A stretch of DNA of 64,000 nucleotides from Coriaria nepalensis (lineage: Eukaryota; Streptophyta; Magnoliopsida; Cucurbitales; Coriariaceae). The translations under genes were made by a program, and so were the position numbers. Positions 1 through 12,470 of the stretch are shown here, piece by piece. The stretch is taken from positions 4,493,501 to 4,557,500 of the forward strand of contig CP114486.1 in NCBI GenBank assembly GCA_027186245.1. Reading direction: 5' to 3'. Each line of letters starts with the position of its first letter. Position 1 is the first letter of the stretch. The notes under the pieces were generated by a model, which made no database searches, was not told the origin of the DNA, and saw only the letters and a program-made list of their open reading frames with translations.

Positions 1-1
1 C

Positions 2-1177
2 ATTCTAAACACCCTTAAAACCTCCCTTTCCCATACTCTACACCACTTCTTCCCATTTTCTGGTCGCATAATCCAAAACCCAACAACCAACGAACCCGAA
101 ATCGTTTGCAATAATCAAGGTGCCCTTTTCGTTTCAGCTCAATCCAACATCCCGTTAAAAGAGTTACCCATCTACGACCTCGATCAATGCATCCGAGCCC
201 AGTTAGTCAGAATCGAGCCCAACTTCCCGTTACAAATCCAAGCCACGAGTTACACGTGTGGGGGGATTTCGATCACCTTCACATTCGACCACGCATTAAG
301 TGACGCAAGTGGGTTCGGTAAATTCCTTCTTACATGGGCTCAAATCGCTACAAACATCCCAATTTCAACCTTACCTGTTCATCGCAGAAACTATCTTTTT
401 CACCCACGTTTGCCTCCGTCTTACCACCCTTCTCTAGACGAAACCTTTGTCAAATGCACCATGGATGACATTAAGAACATTCCGACGTTCAAAAAGCTGC
501 TCAAACGCCTTTATCACATTGAGGCGTCAGATGTTAACAAGCTACAAACGCTTGCGTGTGAAAAGGGAAATCATAGAACAAAGATTGAAGCTTTTTCCGC
601 TTATGTATGGAAAATTATGGTCAACTCCATTGATTATGGTGGTCTCGATTCGAAATGCAAGATGGGTTGGTTAGTAGATGGGAGGAGGAGAATGTTAACA
701 ATGGATCAAAACGACATGTCGAATTACATAGGCAACGTGTTGTCCGTCGCGTTTGGAGAAGCCAGCGTTGGAGAATTGAAACGGAGTTCCATATCGGAGG
801 TGGCGGGTTTGGTCCATGACGCGATTTGTAAGGTGACGACCGAAGAACATTTTTTAGACTTGATTGATTGGGTCGAGTGTCATAGGCCTGGATTGATGCT
901 GTCTCGTTTGGTTTTGGGCTTAGGGGGGCCTACGCTTGTGTTGTCATCGGGCCGGAGGTTTCCGGTTGCTGAATTAGACTTTGGATTTGGAAGCCCGTTA
1001 ATTGGGACTGTTTGTTCCACTGTGGAGAGGATTGGAGTTTGTTACATGAATCAGAGGCCCAGTGGTAGGGCTGATGGGTCGTGGACTGTTTCCACTATTT
1101 TATGGCCTGAGTTGGCGGATGCTTTGGAGGCTGATTCCATCTTTCAGCCCATGTCAGCCACTCTACTCCATCTCTAA
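2..1177 (+). CDS. BAHD acyltransferase, 5' truncated by window edge
   Basis: The frame is open from base 2 to the stop at 1175-1177, giving 391 residues of a family that usually has about 430-450, so the first 40-60 residues lie outside the window. The catalytic HxxxD motif is seen as HALSD (bases 290-304), where the His acts as general base. The structural DFGWG motif appears as DFGFG (977-991), a conservative W-to-F change. BAHD enzymes are cytosolic and move an acyl group from acyl-CoA to an alcohol or amine. No intron is seen in the visible part. The spacing and the C-terminal half look to me most like the coniferyl-alcohol-acyltransferase/HCT-like group, but substrate cannot be read from sequence. 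The internal ATG at 410 is not the start, because the conserved HxxxD block lies upstream of it in the same frame. Confidence 0.9.
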   Translation: MLNTLKTSLSHTLHHFFPFSGRIIQNPTTNEPEIVCNNQGALFVSAQSNIPLKELPIYDLDQCIRAQLVRIEPNFPLQIQATSYTCGGISITFTFDHALSDASGFGKFLLTWAQIATNIPISTLPVHRRNYLFHPRLPPSYHPSLDETFVKCTMDDIKNIPTFKKLLKRLYHIEASDVNKLQTLACEKGNHRTKIEAFSAYVWKIMVNSIDYGGLDSKCKMGWLVDGRRRMLTMDQNDMSNYIGNVLSVAFGEASVGELKRSSISEVAGLVHDAICKVTTEEHFLDLIDWVECHRPGLMLSRLVLGLGGPTLVLSSGRRFPVAELDFGFGSPLIGTVCSTVERIGVCYMNQRPSGRADGSWTVSTILWPELADALEADSIFQPMSATLLHL

Positions 1178-1381
1178 ATTAGCGCACTTATGTTTTTTCT
1201 TTTTCTTTTCCCTTTAGTAAAGAGTAAAAATAAAGCTCATAGGAATTATAAATGTGTGCTCATATTACTTATTCGAAACAGCATATATATAAACAAAGTT
1301 GGCCTTCTCCTTTATGTATGTTATGACTACTTTCTTGCCAAAGAGAAACGCAAAGTAGGTTAGAAAAAAGGTTATGCTTAA

Positions 1382-1416
<35 letters not shown>

Positions 1417-1941
1417 ATGGGTGAAAATGAGAAAATAAATAATTAAAGGGTGGAAAATAAAAATTAATAGTTAAAATAAAATAGTGTAAAGTAAAGAGGA
1501 TCTAAGTTTTTAAAAAGTATCTCTTTTAATAGAGTTGCCTAAGAATGGGGTGTTAGGTAAAATTCATACTCAGTGATGTGGCTACAATCACATGCTGCCA
1601 CGTGAACACTTCTAATTGGCTTTTCCAGACATGGTACGAAATTAAACCATGTAAACCTGGTAATTGGTAAATAATAATTTATAACTAAATCTCGGTTTGA
1701 AATTAAGAAATTAAAAACTAAAAAAAATTTAAAAAAAAAAAAAAAAGGAAAAATTCGATTGAATGCGAAAGTTTGTTAATTGTGGTTTATAAATGAGGCC
1801 ATGCAGATCTCTGGAGGACGGTAAAGATAAACGCCGATTCTTTCACCGAAGCGCGACTGTGAATCAAGCTCTCCTCCCCCTAGAGGCGGCGGCGGCGGCG
1901 GCAGAAACACTCAAAAATATTCTTCTTCAATCTTCACCGTC
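1178..1941. other. Intergenic: BAHD 3' UTR and NFD4-like 5' region
   Basis: AT-rich spacer. It holds an AAAT microsatellite (1381-1418), an A-run (about 1729-1747) and, just before the next gene, a short GGC triplet run (about 1884-1900) that probably sits in the 5' UTR. No ORF worth calling was seen. Confidence 0.6.
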
Positions 1942-4630
1942 ATGGCGGGGCAGTCGAGGAAATGGATGATTCTGGTAGCGACGATTTGGATTCAAGCATT
2001 TACAGGGACGAATTTTGATTTCTCGGCTTATTCGTCGGAGTTAAAATCCGTGCTAGGGATTTCTCAGGTGCAGCTGAATTATCTGGCAACGGCGTCGGAT
2101 CTAGGAAAGCTGTTTGGATGGTCGTCAGGGATGGCGTTGTTGTATTTTCCGCTGTGGGTTGTACTTTTCATGGCGGCTTTTATGGGCCTTATTGGTTACG
2201 GCTTGCAATGGCTTGTTATAAGAAGTGTCATCACTTTACCTTATTTCATGGTACGCTCTTTTTATTTCATTCAATCCTCTATTTTCTTCTTAGCATCTCC
2301 ATTTAGTTATTTCCCTCTTTCTTCCATCAGTAATTTCTTTCTGAACAGTTTTGTTGAATCTGTAAGTTTTATTTTTAGCTCCCAACGAATGAGTGATGAA
2401 TCAGTGCAGCTAAAATTAAGCGGAGAAATGTAGTTTATGACTTTTAGGTAGTTAATGGGACCCACCAAGAGGTCCCACTTCTTTTCCATTTCCTGGATTC
2501 TACTGGTCAGTAACATTCCACGAATCATGTACGGCTTGGTTTTATTTTTTTACAAAATTATATCTAATTGATTTCAACCGTACGTATTTTATCTAAATAT
2601 TTCTCGTAGATTTATTTATTTGCCTTTAAAATATTTTGAATCCAAATATTTCAAAATTTTTAAATTCAAATATCTTTTTATATATCGATAAAAAAATATA
2701 TTATTTTAATATAATTAAATTTACAAATAAAAAATAAAAAATAAAAAAATCGACTTTTTACCATTATTAATTGTTTTTATATCACATATTAATTATTAAT
2801 TATAATATATAAAAAAAATAAAATTAATTTTAAATTTTAAAATTTGATTCTTTCTCTATTTTTATATATTTGAATATGTTAAATATTATTATTTTTAAAA
2901 ATTATTAAAAACCGAAGATAAGACTTACAAGAAACCATAGATTAACCACCCGGTCTTAATATTATGTTATTTTATTATGTATTATTAATATCTTCAAAAT
3001 CACCAGGTGGGACCCGCCAATATCCTAGTCACAGACCCAATCGCCAGATAGGACCCGCCAAAAAAAAGAGAAAGTATTAATTAAATAGAACTTCTAATTA
3101 TTTTATTGTTATTTTTGCAGGTGTTTCTTCTGTGCTTGCTCGCCGGATGTAGTATCTGTTGGTTCAACACGGTATGCTTTGTTCTCTGCGTCAAAAACTT
3201 CCCCTCAAATCGAGCCCTAGCTCTAGCTCTTACCGTAAGCTTCAATGGCGTCAGCGCCGCCTTATATACACTCGCCGGCGATGCCGTAGACACGTCCTCT
3301 ACCACTATCTACCTACTCTTAAACGCTATCATTCCGCTGTTCACCTCTCTCGCCGCTCTCATCCCTATCCTCCTCCAACCTTCTATAGATCCAATCCCTC
3401 CCGACGCCGTCCGCCGCGACTCTCTCACCTTCCTCATCCTAAACTTCCTCGCTGTCTTCACTGGAATCTACCTCCTCCTCTTCACCGGATCCATTTCCGA
3501 TTCGTCATCCATCACCGCTCGTCTCCTCTTCGGCGGATCAATTTTCCTCCTAATTTTACCTCTATTCATCCCAGGCGTCGTCTACGGTAAATCTTGGTTC
3601 CGCGACACAGTGAATTCCAGCTTCCGGCTCGAAGGATCTGCATTCCTTTTAGTAGAGGATGAACATCTCGAGCTTCATAAAGAACTTATCATTCGTGAAG
3701 CTAATGCTAATACTAACGGTCCTGATGATGGAACCCCTAACCTTTTAGCTGATTATGGATTCTCAAATGGAAGTTTCGTGTACAGTAATTACAGTGCCGG
3801 TGATCGCAGCAATGAGTGTTGCCAGAAGATGATCACTAGCGATAAGCTAATAATGCTTGGAGAAGAACACTCTGCTGGATCGCTCGTCAGAAGATTAGAT
3901 TTCTGGCTCTACTACATTGCTTACTTTTCTGGTGGAACAATTGGGCTTGTATACAGTAACAATCTGGGCCAAATAGCCCAATCACTTGGACTCAGTTCAT
4001 ACACGTCCACTCTTCTTACTCTCTACTCTTCTTTCTCCTTCTTCGGTCGATTGCTCTCTGCCGCACCAGATTATATCCGAACGTAAGCTTTACCATTTTT
4101 CCTTTTTGAGTTTATTAAATTGCAATATATTTTAATAAATTGTTTATTTTTTTAAATCTTTTTGCAGGAAGTTTTATTTCGCAAGAACAGGGTGGCTAAC
4201 GATAGCGCTAGTACCGACGCCAATTGCATTTATAACGCTGGCAGTGTCAGGGAGTGATGTGGCACTGCATGTAGGGACGGCGCTGGTTGGGCTGAGCTCG
4301 GGATTTATATTTGCGGCGGCGGTTTCTGTAACGTCGGAGCTATTTGGGCCGAACAGTATGGGGGTAAACCACAATATTCTGATCACGAATATACCGATTG
4401 GGTCGCTGGTTTATGGGATTCTTGCCGCGACAGTTTACGACATGAATGTGAGCCCAGGGGCCGAGGTTTGCATGGGGAGGTGTTGTTATTTCCTCAGCTT
4501 TGTGTTGTGGGGTTGTGTTTCTGTCGTTGGGTTGGGTTGTACTGTGCTTTTGTTCTTGAGAACAAGACATGCTTATGACCTCTTTGAACATAGTCGGATC
4601 TCTACTTCTGCTTTATATATTGATGAATGA
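1942..4630 (+). CDS. NFD4-like / nodulin-like major facilitator protein
   Basis: Three exons join in frame: 1942-2250, 3121-4082 and 4168-4630, encoding 577 residues. All introns are GT-AG (870 and 85 bp). The N-terminal ~250 residues match the Nodulin-like domain of plant MFS proteins related to NUCLEAR FUSION DEFECTIVE 4: start MAGQSRKW, then an FDFSAYS stretch and several hydrophobic helices. A polar loop rich in Glu and Asn (about residues 275-340) separates the two halves, and the C-terminal half again has 5-6 membrane segments. This is a polytopic membrane protein; transported substrate is unknown for most of the family. The continuous reading frame past 2250 runs into intron 1 and is not coding. 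A start upstream of 1942 is unlikely because the conserved N-terminus begins here. Confidence 0.9.
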
Positions 4631-4795
4631 AATCTTTTTTATTTTTTTATTTTTTTTAGGTGATACGCAATTCGTATCAACACTTTTTGGTTTGATTCTT
4701 TTTGGCCATGAATGAATTTTGGGCAGTTATGAAGTGTGTATATTCAAAGTTCTACCATGTGATTCTTCAGTAACAGTGCTAGTGTGATGTAGTAA

Positions 4796-4991
4796 TGTTA
4801 ATTTTCAGAATAGGTAAATAAACCATTTTAATTTTTATTGATAATTTGTTATTTATTTTGTAATATAAATGAGTTGTGCCAATTAAGAAAATAAAGTATG
4901 AATAAGGAAACATAAATATTATAGCTGTACAAATATGAAGGAAAAGGAAAAGGAAAAAAAACTAATTCTATGAAGAAAATATTTCCGTTAA
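4796..4991 (-). repeat. 3' LTR of the copia element
   Basis: Aligns along its length with 10732-10920: shared blocks include the TGTTAATTTTC start, a TATTGATAATTT block, an ACAAATATGAAG block and the end AAATATTTCCGTTAA. Substitutions and small indels are spread throughout, so the insertion is old. Since the element is on the minus strand, this left copy is the 3' LTR. Confidence 0.85.
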
Positions 4992-5049
4992 TACGCTCCC
5001 TTAAATTGAAGTATCGAGGTTGGTAATGCCCAACTTGTTGCAAAGGTGA

Positions 5050-8000
5050 TGGAAGAGATCATTGTTGAGCGCTTTGGTGAAGATGTTGGCAAGCTGGTGA
5101 GCAGAAGAAACATGGGCAATGGTGAGGAGCCATAACGTAACTTTTCACGAGTTAGATGATAGTCGATTTTAATGTGTTTGATGCATTCATGAAAAACAAG
5201 ATTCTAAGCAATGTGGAGAGCGGGTTGGTTGCCACAAAGTAGAGTCATAGGGGCTAGATGAGGAACACCGAGATCAAGGACAAGTTGTTTAAGCCAAGTG
5301 AGCTCACAAGTAGCAACGATCATTGCGCGATATTCAACTTCGGTGGAGGATCGAGCAACTGTGGTTTTTTTTTTTTTTGTGCGAAGAGATAGGACTGGAG
5401 CTAAGTTATATGAAGAAACCGGTGGTCAATCGTCGGGTAATGGGGCAGTTAGCCCAATCAGAGTCAGCGTAGGCAGTGATTTAAAGGTTATTATAGGGGG
5501 GAAAGAAATGTCCTTGGCTAGGGGACCGTTTGAGGTAACGAAGAACACGAACATCGACGGTGAGATGTGGAGTGCGAGGGCCATGCATGAACTGACTCAG
5601 AATGTTGATGAAGTAGACGATATCAGGTCGAGTGATGGTGAGATAGATAAGGTGACCAACGAGACGATGATAATGACCGGGGTCGGAGAGAAGATCACCA
5701 TCAGAGTGATTTAGCTTCAGGTTTTGTTCCATGGGAAATGAAACTGGGCGGGTGCCGAGGTGACCATTGTCGGAGAGAATGTCAAGAGCATATTTTCTTT
5801 GGGAAAGGGAAATACCAGTAGGTGTCTGTTCCACTTTAAGTCCGAGGAAATAATTCAAAGGCCTTAAGTCTTGAAGTGACAAGATAAATGATTTTTAAGG
5901 AAGGATATCTGAGAAAGATAAGTGTCTGCAACTAAAATGTCGTCAACGTAAACAAGAACAACGATAAATGATGAGCTAATGGTGAGGGTAAAGAGATCGT
6001 GATTTTCCTAAGACTGAGTAAAACCTGCATTAAGAAGAACATTTATTAGTTTAAAAAAAATTAGTTTTGTGAGGCATGTTTGAGGCTGTAAAGGGATTTT
6101 CGAAGACGGCAGACTCGTGAGTCATCGGTGGAACAGTAACTAGGGGAAGGGACCGTTAGACCTCCTCGTCAAGGTCTCTATGGAGAAAAGCATTATGGAC
6201 ATCCAATTGGTGAATAATCCAATTTCGGGTAGCTGCTATGGCAAGAATACAACGGACAGTAACCATCTTAGCTATGGGAGAAAAAGTCTCCTAATAGTCC
6301 AACCATTTAATCTTATTGTACTCTTTTGCTACGAGGCATGCCTTGTATCGGTCCAACATGCCATCGGCTTGGAGTTTAGTCTTGAAAGCCCATTTACAAC
6401 CGATTGGCTTCTTACTAGTCGGAAAAGGTTCCATTTTCCAAGTATGATTGTCGACCAAGGCTGTCACGACCCAAACCTTTCGTGACCGGTACGTGGCCCT
6501 TTTTATAACTCTCCTGGCCACGTAAGCCTCTGAGTGTAACCCTGTAAACTTAGCAATATATATTTATACATATGTATATTACTAAGATCATTGTATAATA
6601 TGAAAACTCATTTCATTAATTACTAAGATCAATATACATGTTGGGTATGTTCGACGGAGCGACCTACTAGTCCACATGAACCCTATTTACATTTCAAAAG
6701 TGGACTACAAAAATTATCAAAAGAAAACTCCTAACAACCTGGAAGGAGTAATCGACAAAGGAACTGTCAACTCCTGTCAGAGTATCATGGATGCCAAACT
6801 AAGAACAATCCACTATCTGGAGAAGGAAAAATTTAACAAAAAGAGAGGGTGAGCTAAAACTCAGTGAATAAATATTACATAGTTACATTTTCAGGACAAG
6901 ACTTCTGTAAACATGCACAATTAGAAAATAAATCATTAGCAAAGTTCAAATTTAATATACTAACTTCACACTAAAGAAACTCACATAGCTAAATCAATCG
7001 TTATACCCTTATCATTTCCCAACACCTATGTCAAACATATCAACTGTGTGATATCATAATTCGACAACATAACACAATTAAAACATCACAACGTAACCAC
7101 ATAATGGTTCACATCAACACACACAAGTCGTCAGTTATATATTATCGTGCCATATACGGCTATAATATTAGTATACATGTGTGACTCCGCACACGTCATA
7201 TATATATAACAAATCAAGGTGCACCAAGGCTATTATCACTGCTGATAGCTACAGCTATCCTGAAAACTTGACAATCAATCAGACAATATGCAATCGTATC
7301 GTAATCAAATCCATATGTAGAATCGCACCCATTAGTCCTACAATTCCTTCATGATCACAATACTTAAGACAACCATGTCTTCACAAAGAGTTCATGTACA
7401 TATCATGAAACGTTAGTATACTTTAATTTCAATATGAACTTAATTTCCTATGCGCTTGTCCCGACTAATGCATGCTCCCTTCTTTTCTTATTCAAATAAC
7501 CATTTAAAACCAAGTCTTTCATAAAACCACTAATATGACGAATCATTAATTTCAATCACTTATATCCAACAAACAAATCATAAACTATCATATCCAATCA
7601 ATTAATTCCCATGAAATAATTTATCAAGCATGAAGGATTTAAAATACTTTATGTAACCATATAACATTTACTCACAGTGGGATACGTCAAAATTATAAAA
7701 GACATCGATTCAACTGGACTCCGGCGGAGGGTCTCTCGATGAACCTATTTCCGAAAAACAATGAATTTATAATTATAGCTACTATTGTAAATAACTATAG
7801 GACTAAATAAGAAATTTAGATTTGCCCCCTTCTTGTCACAATACTAGTTAGCCGGTATTAAAGCTAACTTAACTTAATCAATCCACCATAAGCCCTAATT
7901 GTCCCAATTCGATTTTTGTTTTATGAACTAATATTCTACTAATCTAACATTACTTCAACTTTACTATGATTGTTTTCATTTACTAGCAACCCATATACAA

Positions 8001-10510
8001 AAACATCTCCTTCTTCATTTCTCATTCTACCATAACTGTTACCATTTAACCCATATCCTAATAATCCCTTCACAAACCCTAATTTTTGAAAAATTCCAAA
8101 TTATCTCAATTTGATTCCACCAACTCAAATTCATCCTCATTCTATCAATATCAGCCTATCATCATACTACAATTTCTAACATCTAAGCCAAAAAGAGAAA
8201 TCGAAACTTTTGGGGATTTAGGGTTCTTACTTCAGATTCGGCAAATAGAGGAGAAATGATCCGATTTTTTTCGAAATTGAGGAGGGAACCAAGCTAACTA
8301 CGAGTAGAATTTGAAGAAGCCCCCATGATTCGAAAATCTTAGCCACGTAGGTTGAATTTGCAGAAGGTAGGGAGAGAGAGAGAGAATGAAATTTCTTTTG
8401 TTTTTCTTTATTTTTCCTTCTCTGTTTGTCGCAGCAGCAAGGGAGCTAAAAAGGTTTCATTTTCAAAAATTTATAGTTTGACCCCCTTCTTTCACTATAA
8501 TTATTTTTTTTGCCCATTTGACTTTTCAATTTTTTTTTTTGACTGGGTTCTCACAAAGGCTTTGAGTTCAGACTGCATGGCCTCACGCTAGTGAGGATAC
8601 GAACAATGTCAAAATAAGAAGAAGGCTCAACAATGGCAATTAATACATTTAAAAATATTGTGTCAGAATAGGAAAAACAATCATAAGAGATAAAGGAAGT
8701 TATCAGATATGACGTATTTGAGATGATTGGAGCGACGAAGGGCGTAGAGGGTCTGTCTTTCAAAGTCGGGCAAAGGTGGTTGGAGAGATGTTGAGGAGTG
8801 TGAGTGGTGCGATGAAGACGAGTCGGGGCAGGGGGATGGAGGTATAGGAGGGGAGGATGAGTTATTTAGATAAGAAGGGAATGATTCAAGAGCAGAAGAA
8901 ATGTCAAGAGAGTCATTAATAGGAAGGGGAATAACATGCTCAGAAGGGATGGGTTGACAAGTGCAGAAGGGAAATTGATTTTTTTTTTTTTATAATAAAA
9001 ATGACATCATGAGAGAATAAGGTTAAGTGGGTTTCGAGATTATAAAGTTTGTAGGCTTTGCAGTTGTTTGGATAACTGAGGAAAATACAAGCGGTAAGCG
9101 AGCATAAAATTTATCATGGTGCATGCGAAGAGTTTGAGCATAAGAGAGGCAACAAAAAACACGTACATGAGAGTAGGAATGAATTTTATTATAAATGAGT
9201 TCAAAAGGAGATTTTTTATTGAGAGAAACACTGGGAGTGATTTATCAAATAAATGATGGTTAAAATGTAGTCACTCCAAAATTGAAGAGGGAGGTTTGCT
9301 TGAAAACGAAGACATCATGCAATATTTAAGAGATAACGATGTTTAAGATATATGTTCAACACATATGCGTTCATGTAAGATGCCATTTGCAGAAGAAAAA
9401 AAAAACCTTTAAAGTTGATTAGAGAGAAATCCTTGCCCATTGTCGGTCCGAATAATCTTAATGGAAGTCGAAAATTGGGTGCAGATAAGAGCAAATAAAT
9501 TTATTAGATAATGTATGGCTTCAAATTTAAAACGTAATAAAAAAAAATCCAAGTGTATCGAGAAAAATCATCAATAATAGTAAAGAAGTAATGCTCACCA
9601 TTTAAAGAGAGTTTTATAGCCACCCCAAATATCACAAAAAGTTGTATTAAAAGGAAATAAATTCTTATTAGAAGGACTTACAAAGGGAAGTTCGAGTTTG
9701 CTTCAAACGAGCACGAATCACACAATCAGATAAGGTTTAGAAACATGAACAACATCAGAAATTGAAATATGAAAAGGGTGACCTAAGCATTAGTGCCACA
9801 AGGTTGAATTCTCGGAAGAGCAAATTGAAAGAACGACATGAGTGTTTTGTGAGCCAGGTTCAAAGATATAGAGCCCATTACGCGCTTCATCCGCTCCAAT
9901 CAGCCTCCTTGACATCAGGTCCCGAAAAAAACAATGAATATGGGAGAAAAAAAAAATAAACAAGAGAGTTATTGGGTTAATAAGGGTATTGCTAATAAAT
10001 TAAAATGAAAGGTGGGGGCAAAAAGAATATTTAATAAAATGAGGGTAGGGGAGAGGGAGACGGTCCCGACTTCTTGAATGGATAGAGAAGTGCCGGTGGG
10101 GAAGGAGAGAGGGAGATTAGGAGGGGAAGGGGTCTGAGGTTGGAAAACAAGTTCCGACGACAACTTATATGATGAGATGCATCGAAATTAATGATCCAAA
10201 TGGAGGGTGAGAGGAAATTGGAACAAGGTGTAGAGAGATTACCCACAAAATTGATTGTGGGAGTTGAGCTTAAGCCCAAACTGGAACTATGTAAAGGCTG
10301 CCGGAGGAGATCGGTCAACTGGCAGTTTGGCGAGAGAGATGGGGTGGAGAGGGGCAATGTGAGGACAGAGGAGGTGAGGGCTGGAGGTTTGTCGAGAATG
10401 GAATTTGAGTGGCGCGGGCGTGGTTCTTCACCTAGAGGAAATACTACAATTCGCCAACATCAATCATGAGTATGTCCCTCCTTCACGCACTCATTACATT
10501 TGTAGTGATT
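5050..10510 (-). pseudogene. Copia gag-pol remnant
   Basis: Recognisable blocks on the minus strand: RNase H around 5050-5350; RT 3' half 5481-5882, including the PxGISLSQRKYALDIL and YLTITRPDI motifs; the RT active site YVDD at 5939-5950; RT 5' half 6291-6456 with KKPIGCKWAFK; pre-RT 8560-8760; integrase tail 9040-9231; an integrase core IIRTDNGQGF near 9430-9460; gag-pre-integrase 9969-10163 with HFNLLA. The zinc knuckle near 10470-10500 keeps the C-x2-C-x4-H-x4-C spacing but has an in-frame stop inside it. The protease DSGA active-site block is degraded to NFDA. Frames shift several times, so no functional polyprotein can be made. The YVDD motif itself is intact. Confidence 0.85.
6462..8555. 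mobile_element. Nested element with TG...CA ends and 5-bp target duplication (solo-LTR-like)
   Basis: The copia RT reading frame is cut exactly here. The insert starts TGTCACGACCC, ends GGGTTCTCACA, and is flanked on both sides by AAGGC (6457-6461 and 8556-8560). Removing the insert and one AAGGC makes the interrupted RT codons continuous in frame. TG...CA termini with a 5-bp duplication are LTR-retrotransposon hallmarks. There is no coding region and no internal pair of long direct repeats that I can see, so a 2,094-bp solo LTR or a non-autonomous LTR derivative fits best. Its ends are also imperfect inverted repeats (TGTCACGACCC against TGTGAGAACCC). Because it lies inside the copia element it is the younger insertion. 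Confidence 0.85.
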
Positions 10511-10719
10511 TTTGTGAGGGTTAACCTTGTGGATTGCCATGACCGTCGCATCTATAAGGTTAGAGATTTTTAGGAATCTATGTTTTTCTTCTTAAAAGAG
10601 GATGGAGAAGATCTTGTTGATTGAGGGGAAGGGTTTGATGGCTATTGGGGAATAATTTTTTGTTGATTCTAGCCTCAAAGATGGGGGAAGAGTTTATAGT
10701 TATGTCCAAAATTATTTAA

Positions 10720-10731
10720 GTTCTGATATTA
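10720..10731 (-). other. Primer binding site (initiator tRNA-Met type)
   Basis: Read on the minus strand directly inside the 5' LTR the sequence is TAATATCAGAAC. The usual plant copia primer site complementary to initiator tRNA-Met is TGGTATCAGAGC, so 9 of 12 positions agree. This supports both the LTR boundary and the strand. Confidence 0.7.
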
Positions 10732-10920
10732 TGTTAATTTTCTAAATAAATAAATAAATTGTTCTAATTTGTATTGATAATTTATTATTTATTTTATAAT
10801 ATAAATAAGTTGTACTAATTGAGGAAATAAATTGGAAATAAAGAAAAATAAATACTATAGCTATACAAATATGAAGAAAAATGAAAAAACCTTATTCTAC
10901 GGAGAAAATATTTCCGTTAA
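10732..10920 (-). repeat. 5' LTR of the copia element
   Basis: Partner of the repeat at 4796-4991. Its inner edge (left side on the + strand) abuts a tRNA-type primer binding site, which fixes it as the 5' LTR of a minus-strand element. Confidence 0.85.
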
Positions 10921-11244
10921 ATTATTGGAGACACTAGAAAACATGTCGCCATTTAGGAAAAAAGAAAGTTTCTAGATGTCGTTTCATTCAACGAAAAAAG
11001 TGGAAAAACGACATGTAGGGTCGGCCTAGTGTTGACCGTCAAGTATGCAAGCATGCATTATAGCATAACCCAGTGGAAAGATGTGAGAATTGAGATGAAA
11101 CATTTATTCCACACTTTTCAACTCCTACAGCCCAAGCCCAAACAAAACGTCGTCCTTGTTATATTTCTCCAGGTTTCTCACGTCGTCTTCGTGGTGTTTT
11201 TAGGGGGTGAAGGAGGAGAAAGTTTCTTGAAACTAGCAATCGAG

Positions 11245-12192
11245 ATGGATTGGGTGTTCTTGAATAAAGCTCGGGAGAAGTGGGCTTCCATCAACATTGG
11301 CTCTTCTGGTAAACACCCGTTCTTCCAACCCCCTTTCTTTGCTCGAGTTTTTGTAATGAAAGCCTAATTCTTTAAATAGAGTTTCTGGTTTTTCTTTTGC
11401 TCTCTAGATCAGCCATTGAAAGCTGCTTTGCTGATTAACTACGATCCAACTGGACCATCTCGCTTGCTATCTACCATGTAAGTCCACAGATGAGGTCTAT
11501 GAATCATTCTGTACTGAGCAACTTAGTAGAGATGGAACTCTGTTTGGTAGGAGTACATTAGAGCTTTATGACATTTTTAATTATTCAATTGATGGTGGGA
11601 TTTGGGAAGGCTAACCGATTATCTAGTTAAATTTTGCTTTCTTCACTTGCTTTGGGAAGCAATAAATGAATTTAGTTCCATGTAGTGCAGAGCAAGGAGG
11701 AATACAAGCAAATCCTACAGAATTGTATCCGCTAGTTAGTTTCATCAAACGTGGCAAACCCCAGACTGAGAGTTTCATAATTGGACCAAATCAATGTAAG
11801 TCTGTTTTCAGTCAGTTAGTGTTGGAACATGACATATATATCTACATCTTCATGTATAGGTTTGCTTCATGGTCTGAAATGTGGTAAATGGAAATCTGAA
11901 TTGCAGACATAGCCACGTCGATTAATGATAATTGGTTCTGTGGAAGGTGCATTAACACATCAAACCCTGCTGGTGAAGGTGTTATTGTTATTCAAACAAT
12001 GGCCTTCATTTTGGTTGCATTGTAAGTACAGTTTCTTACAATGTTTTGCCATGAATATTGGTCTGAAGGTATTATTCTGCGATTTCTCCTAATCAACTCT
12101 TTGATAGGTACGATGGATCTATCGCCTCTGCATCTCGGGCTATGGCAGCCGCTGATCAGTTTGTATGGCAGCTGACCCGGAAAACTCTCTGA
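11245..12192 (+). CDS. Conserved 147-aa plant protein, function unknown
   Basis: Five exons splice in frame with GT-AG introns: 11245-11308, 11408-11477, 11686-11795, 11907-12021, 12108-12192. The 147-residue product starts MDWVFLNKAREKW, has a central NYDPTGPSRLL motif, an FIIGPNQY segment, an NWFCGRC pair of cysteines, and a C-terminal alternation of beta-like and Ala-rich helical stretches. I recognise it as a small single-domain protein conserved in plants and think it is one of those annotated as SNARE-like (longin fold), but that assignment is from memory and weak. An upstream in-frame start at 11029 would add residues that do not look conserved, so I chose 11245. All splice phases agree, which argues for a real gene. 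Confidence 0.8.
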
Positions 12193-12470
12193 CTGTCATT
12201 TTCAATGGTTTTGTAAAATTAGGTAGTGTAATTGATCTTCTGTTGGAGATTTTATGATGTTATTTTTCATGGTAATTTATTGAAAACTACCGGTTATGGT
12301 GTTTGTGAATCTTTCAGAAGAAAAGGGTTCAAAGTTTGATTCACAAAACCCGACACTATCTGGAAAACTGCAGTTTGTCTCAAATGTCAGTTTACCCAAC
12401 ACTATGCCTTACAACTTCATTTAGTATCTTTATTAAATGGAAGTTGAAGGCAAAAAATCCAGTTTGAGCA
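12193..12470. other. 3' UTR and spacer before gypsy element
   Basis: Short stretch between the stop of the 147-aa gene and the left LTR of the gypsy element. Nothing beyond probable 3' UTR is visible. Confidence 0.5.

Larger units (their letters stand above)
4796..10920 (-). mobile_element. Degenerate Ty1/copia LTR retrotransposon
   Basis: Two diverged direct repeats of about 190-196 bp (4796-4991 and 10732-10920) bound a minus-strand, stop-ridden pol region. On the minus strand the order is CCHC zinc knuckle of gag (~10470-10500), degenerate protease (~10190-10230), gag-pre-integrase (~9970-10160), integrase (~9040-9450), reverse transcriptase (~8710 to 5900, interrupted by a nested insertion) and RNase H (~5050-5350). 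Protease-integrase-RT-RNase H is the copia order. Only about 200 bp separate the zinc knuckle from the 5' LTR, so most of gag is deleted. I could not see a convincing target-site duplication. Confidence 0.88.

Noticed and set aside
5298..5714. 138-codon + strand ORF
   Set aside because: Antisense to the copia RT and RNase H remnant, which explains the sequence.
6462..8555. DNA transposon (because ends are imperfect inverted repeats)
   Set aside because: The 5-bp duplication and TG...CA ends fit an LTR-type element better; no transposase seen.
11029..11244. N-terminal extension of the 147-aa protein
   Set aside because: Same frame is open but the translated text is unconserved-looking and includes a polar, irregular lead; the conserved block starts at MDWVF.
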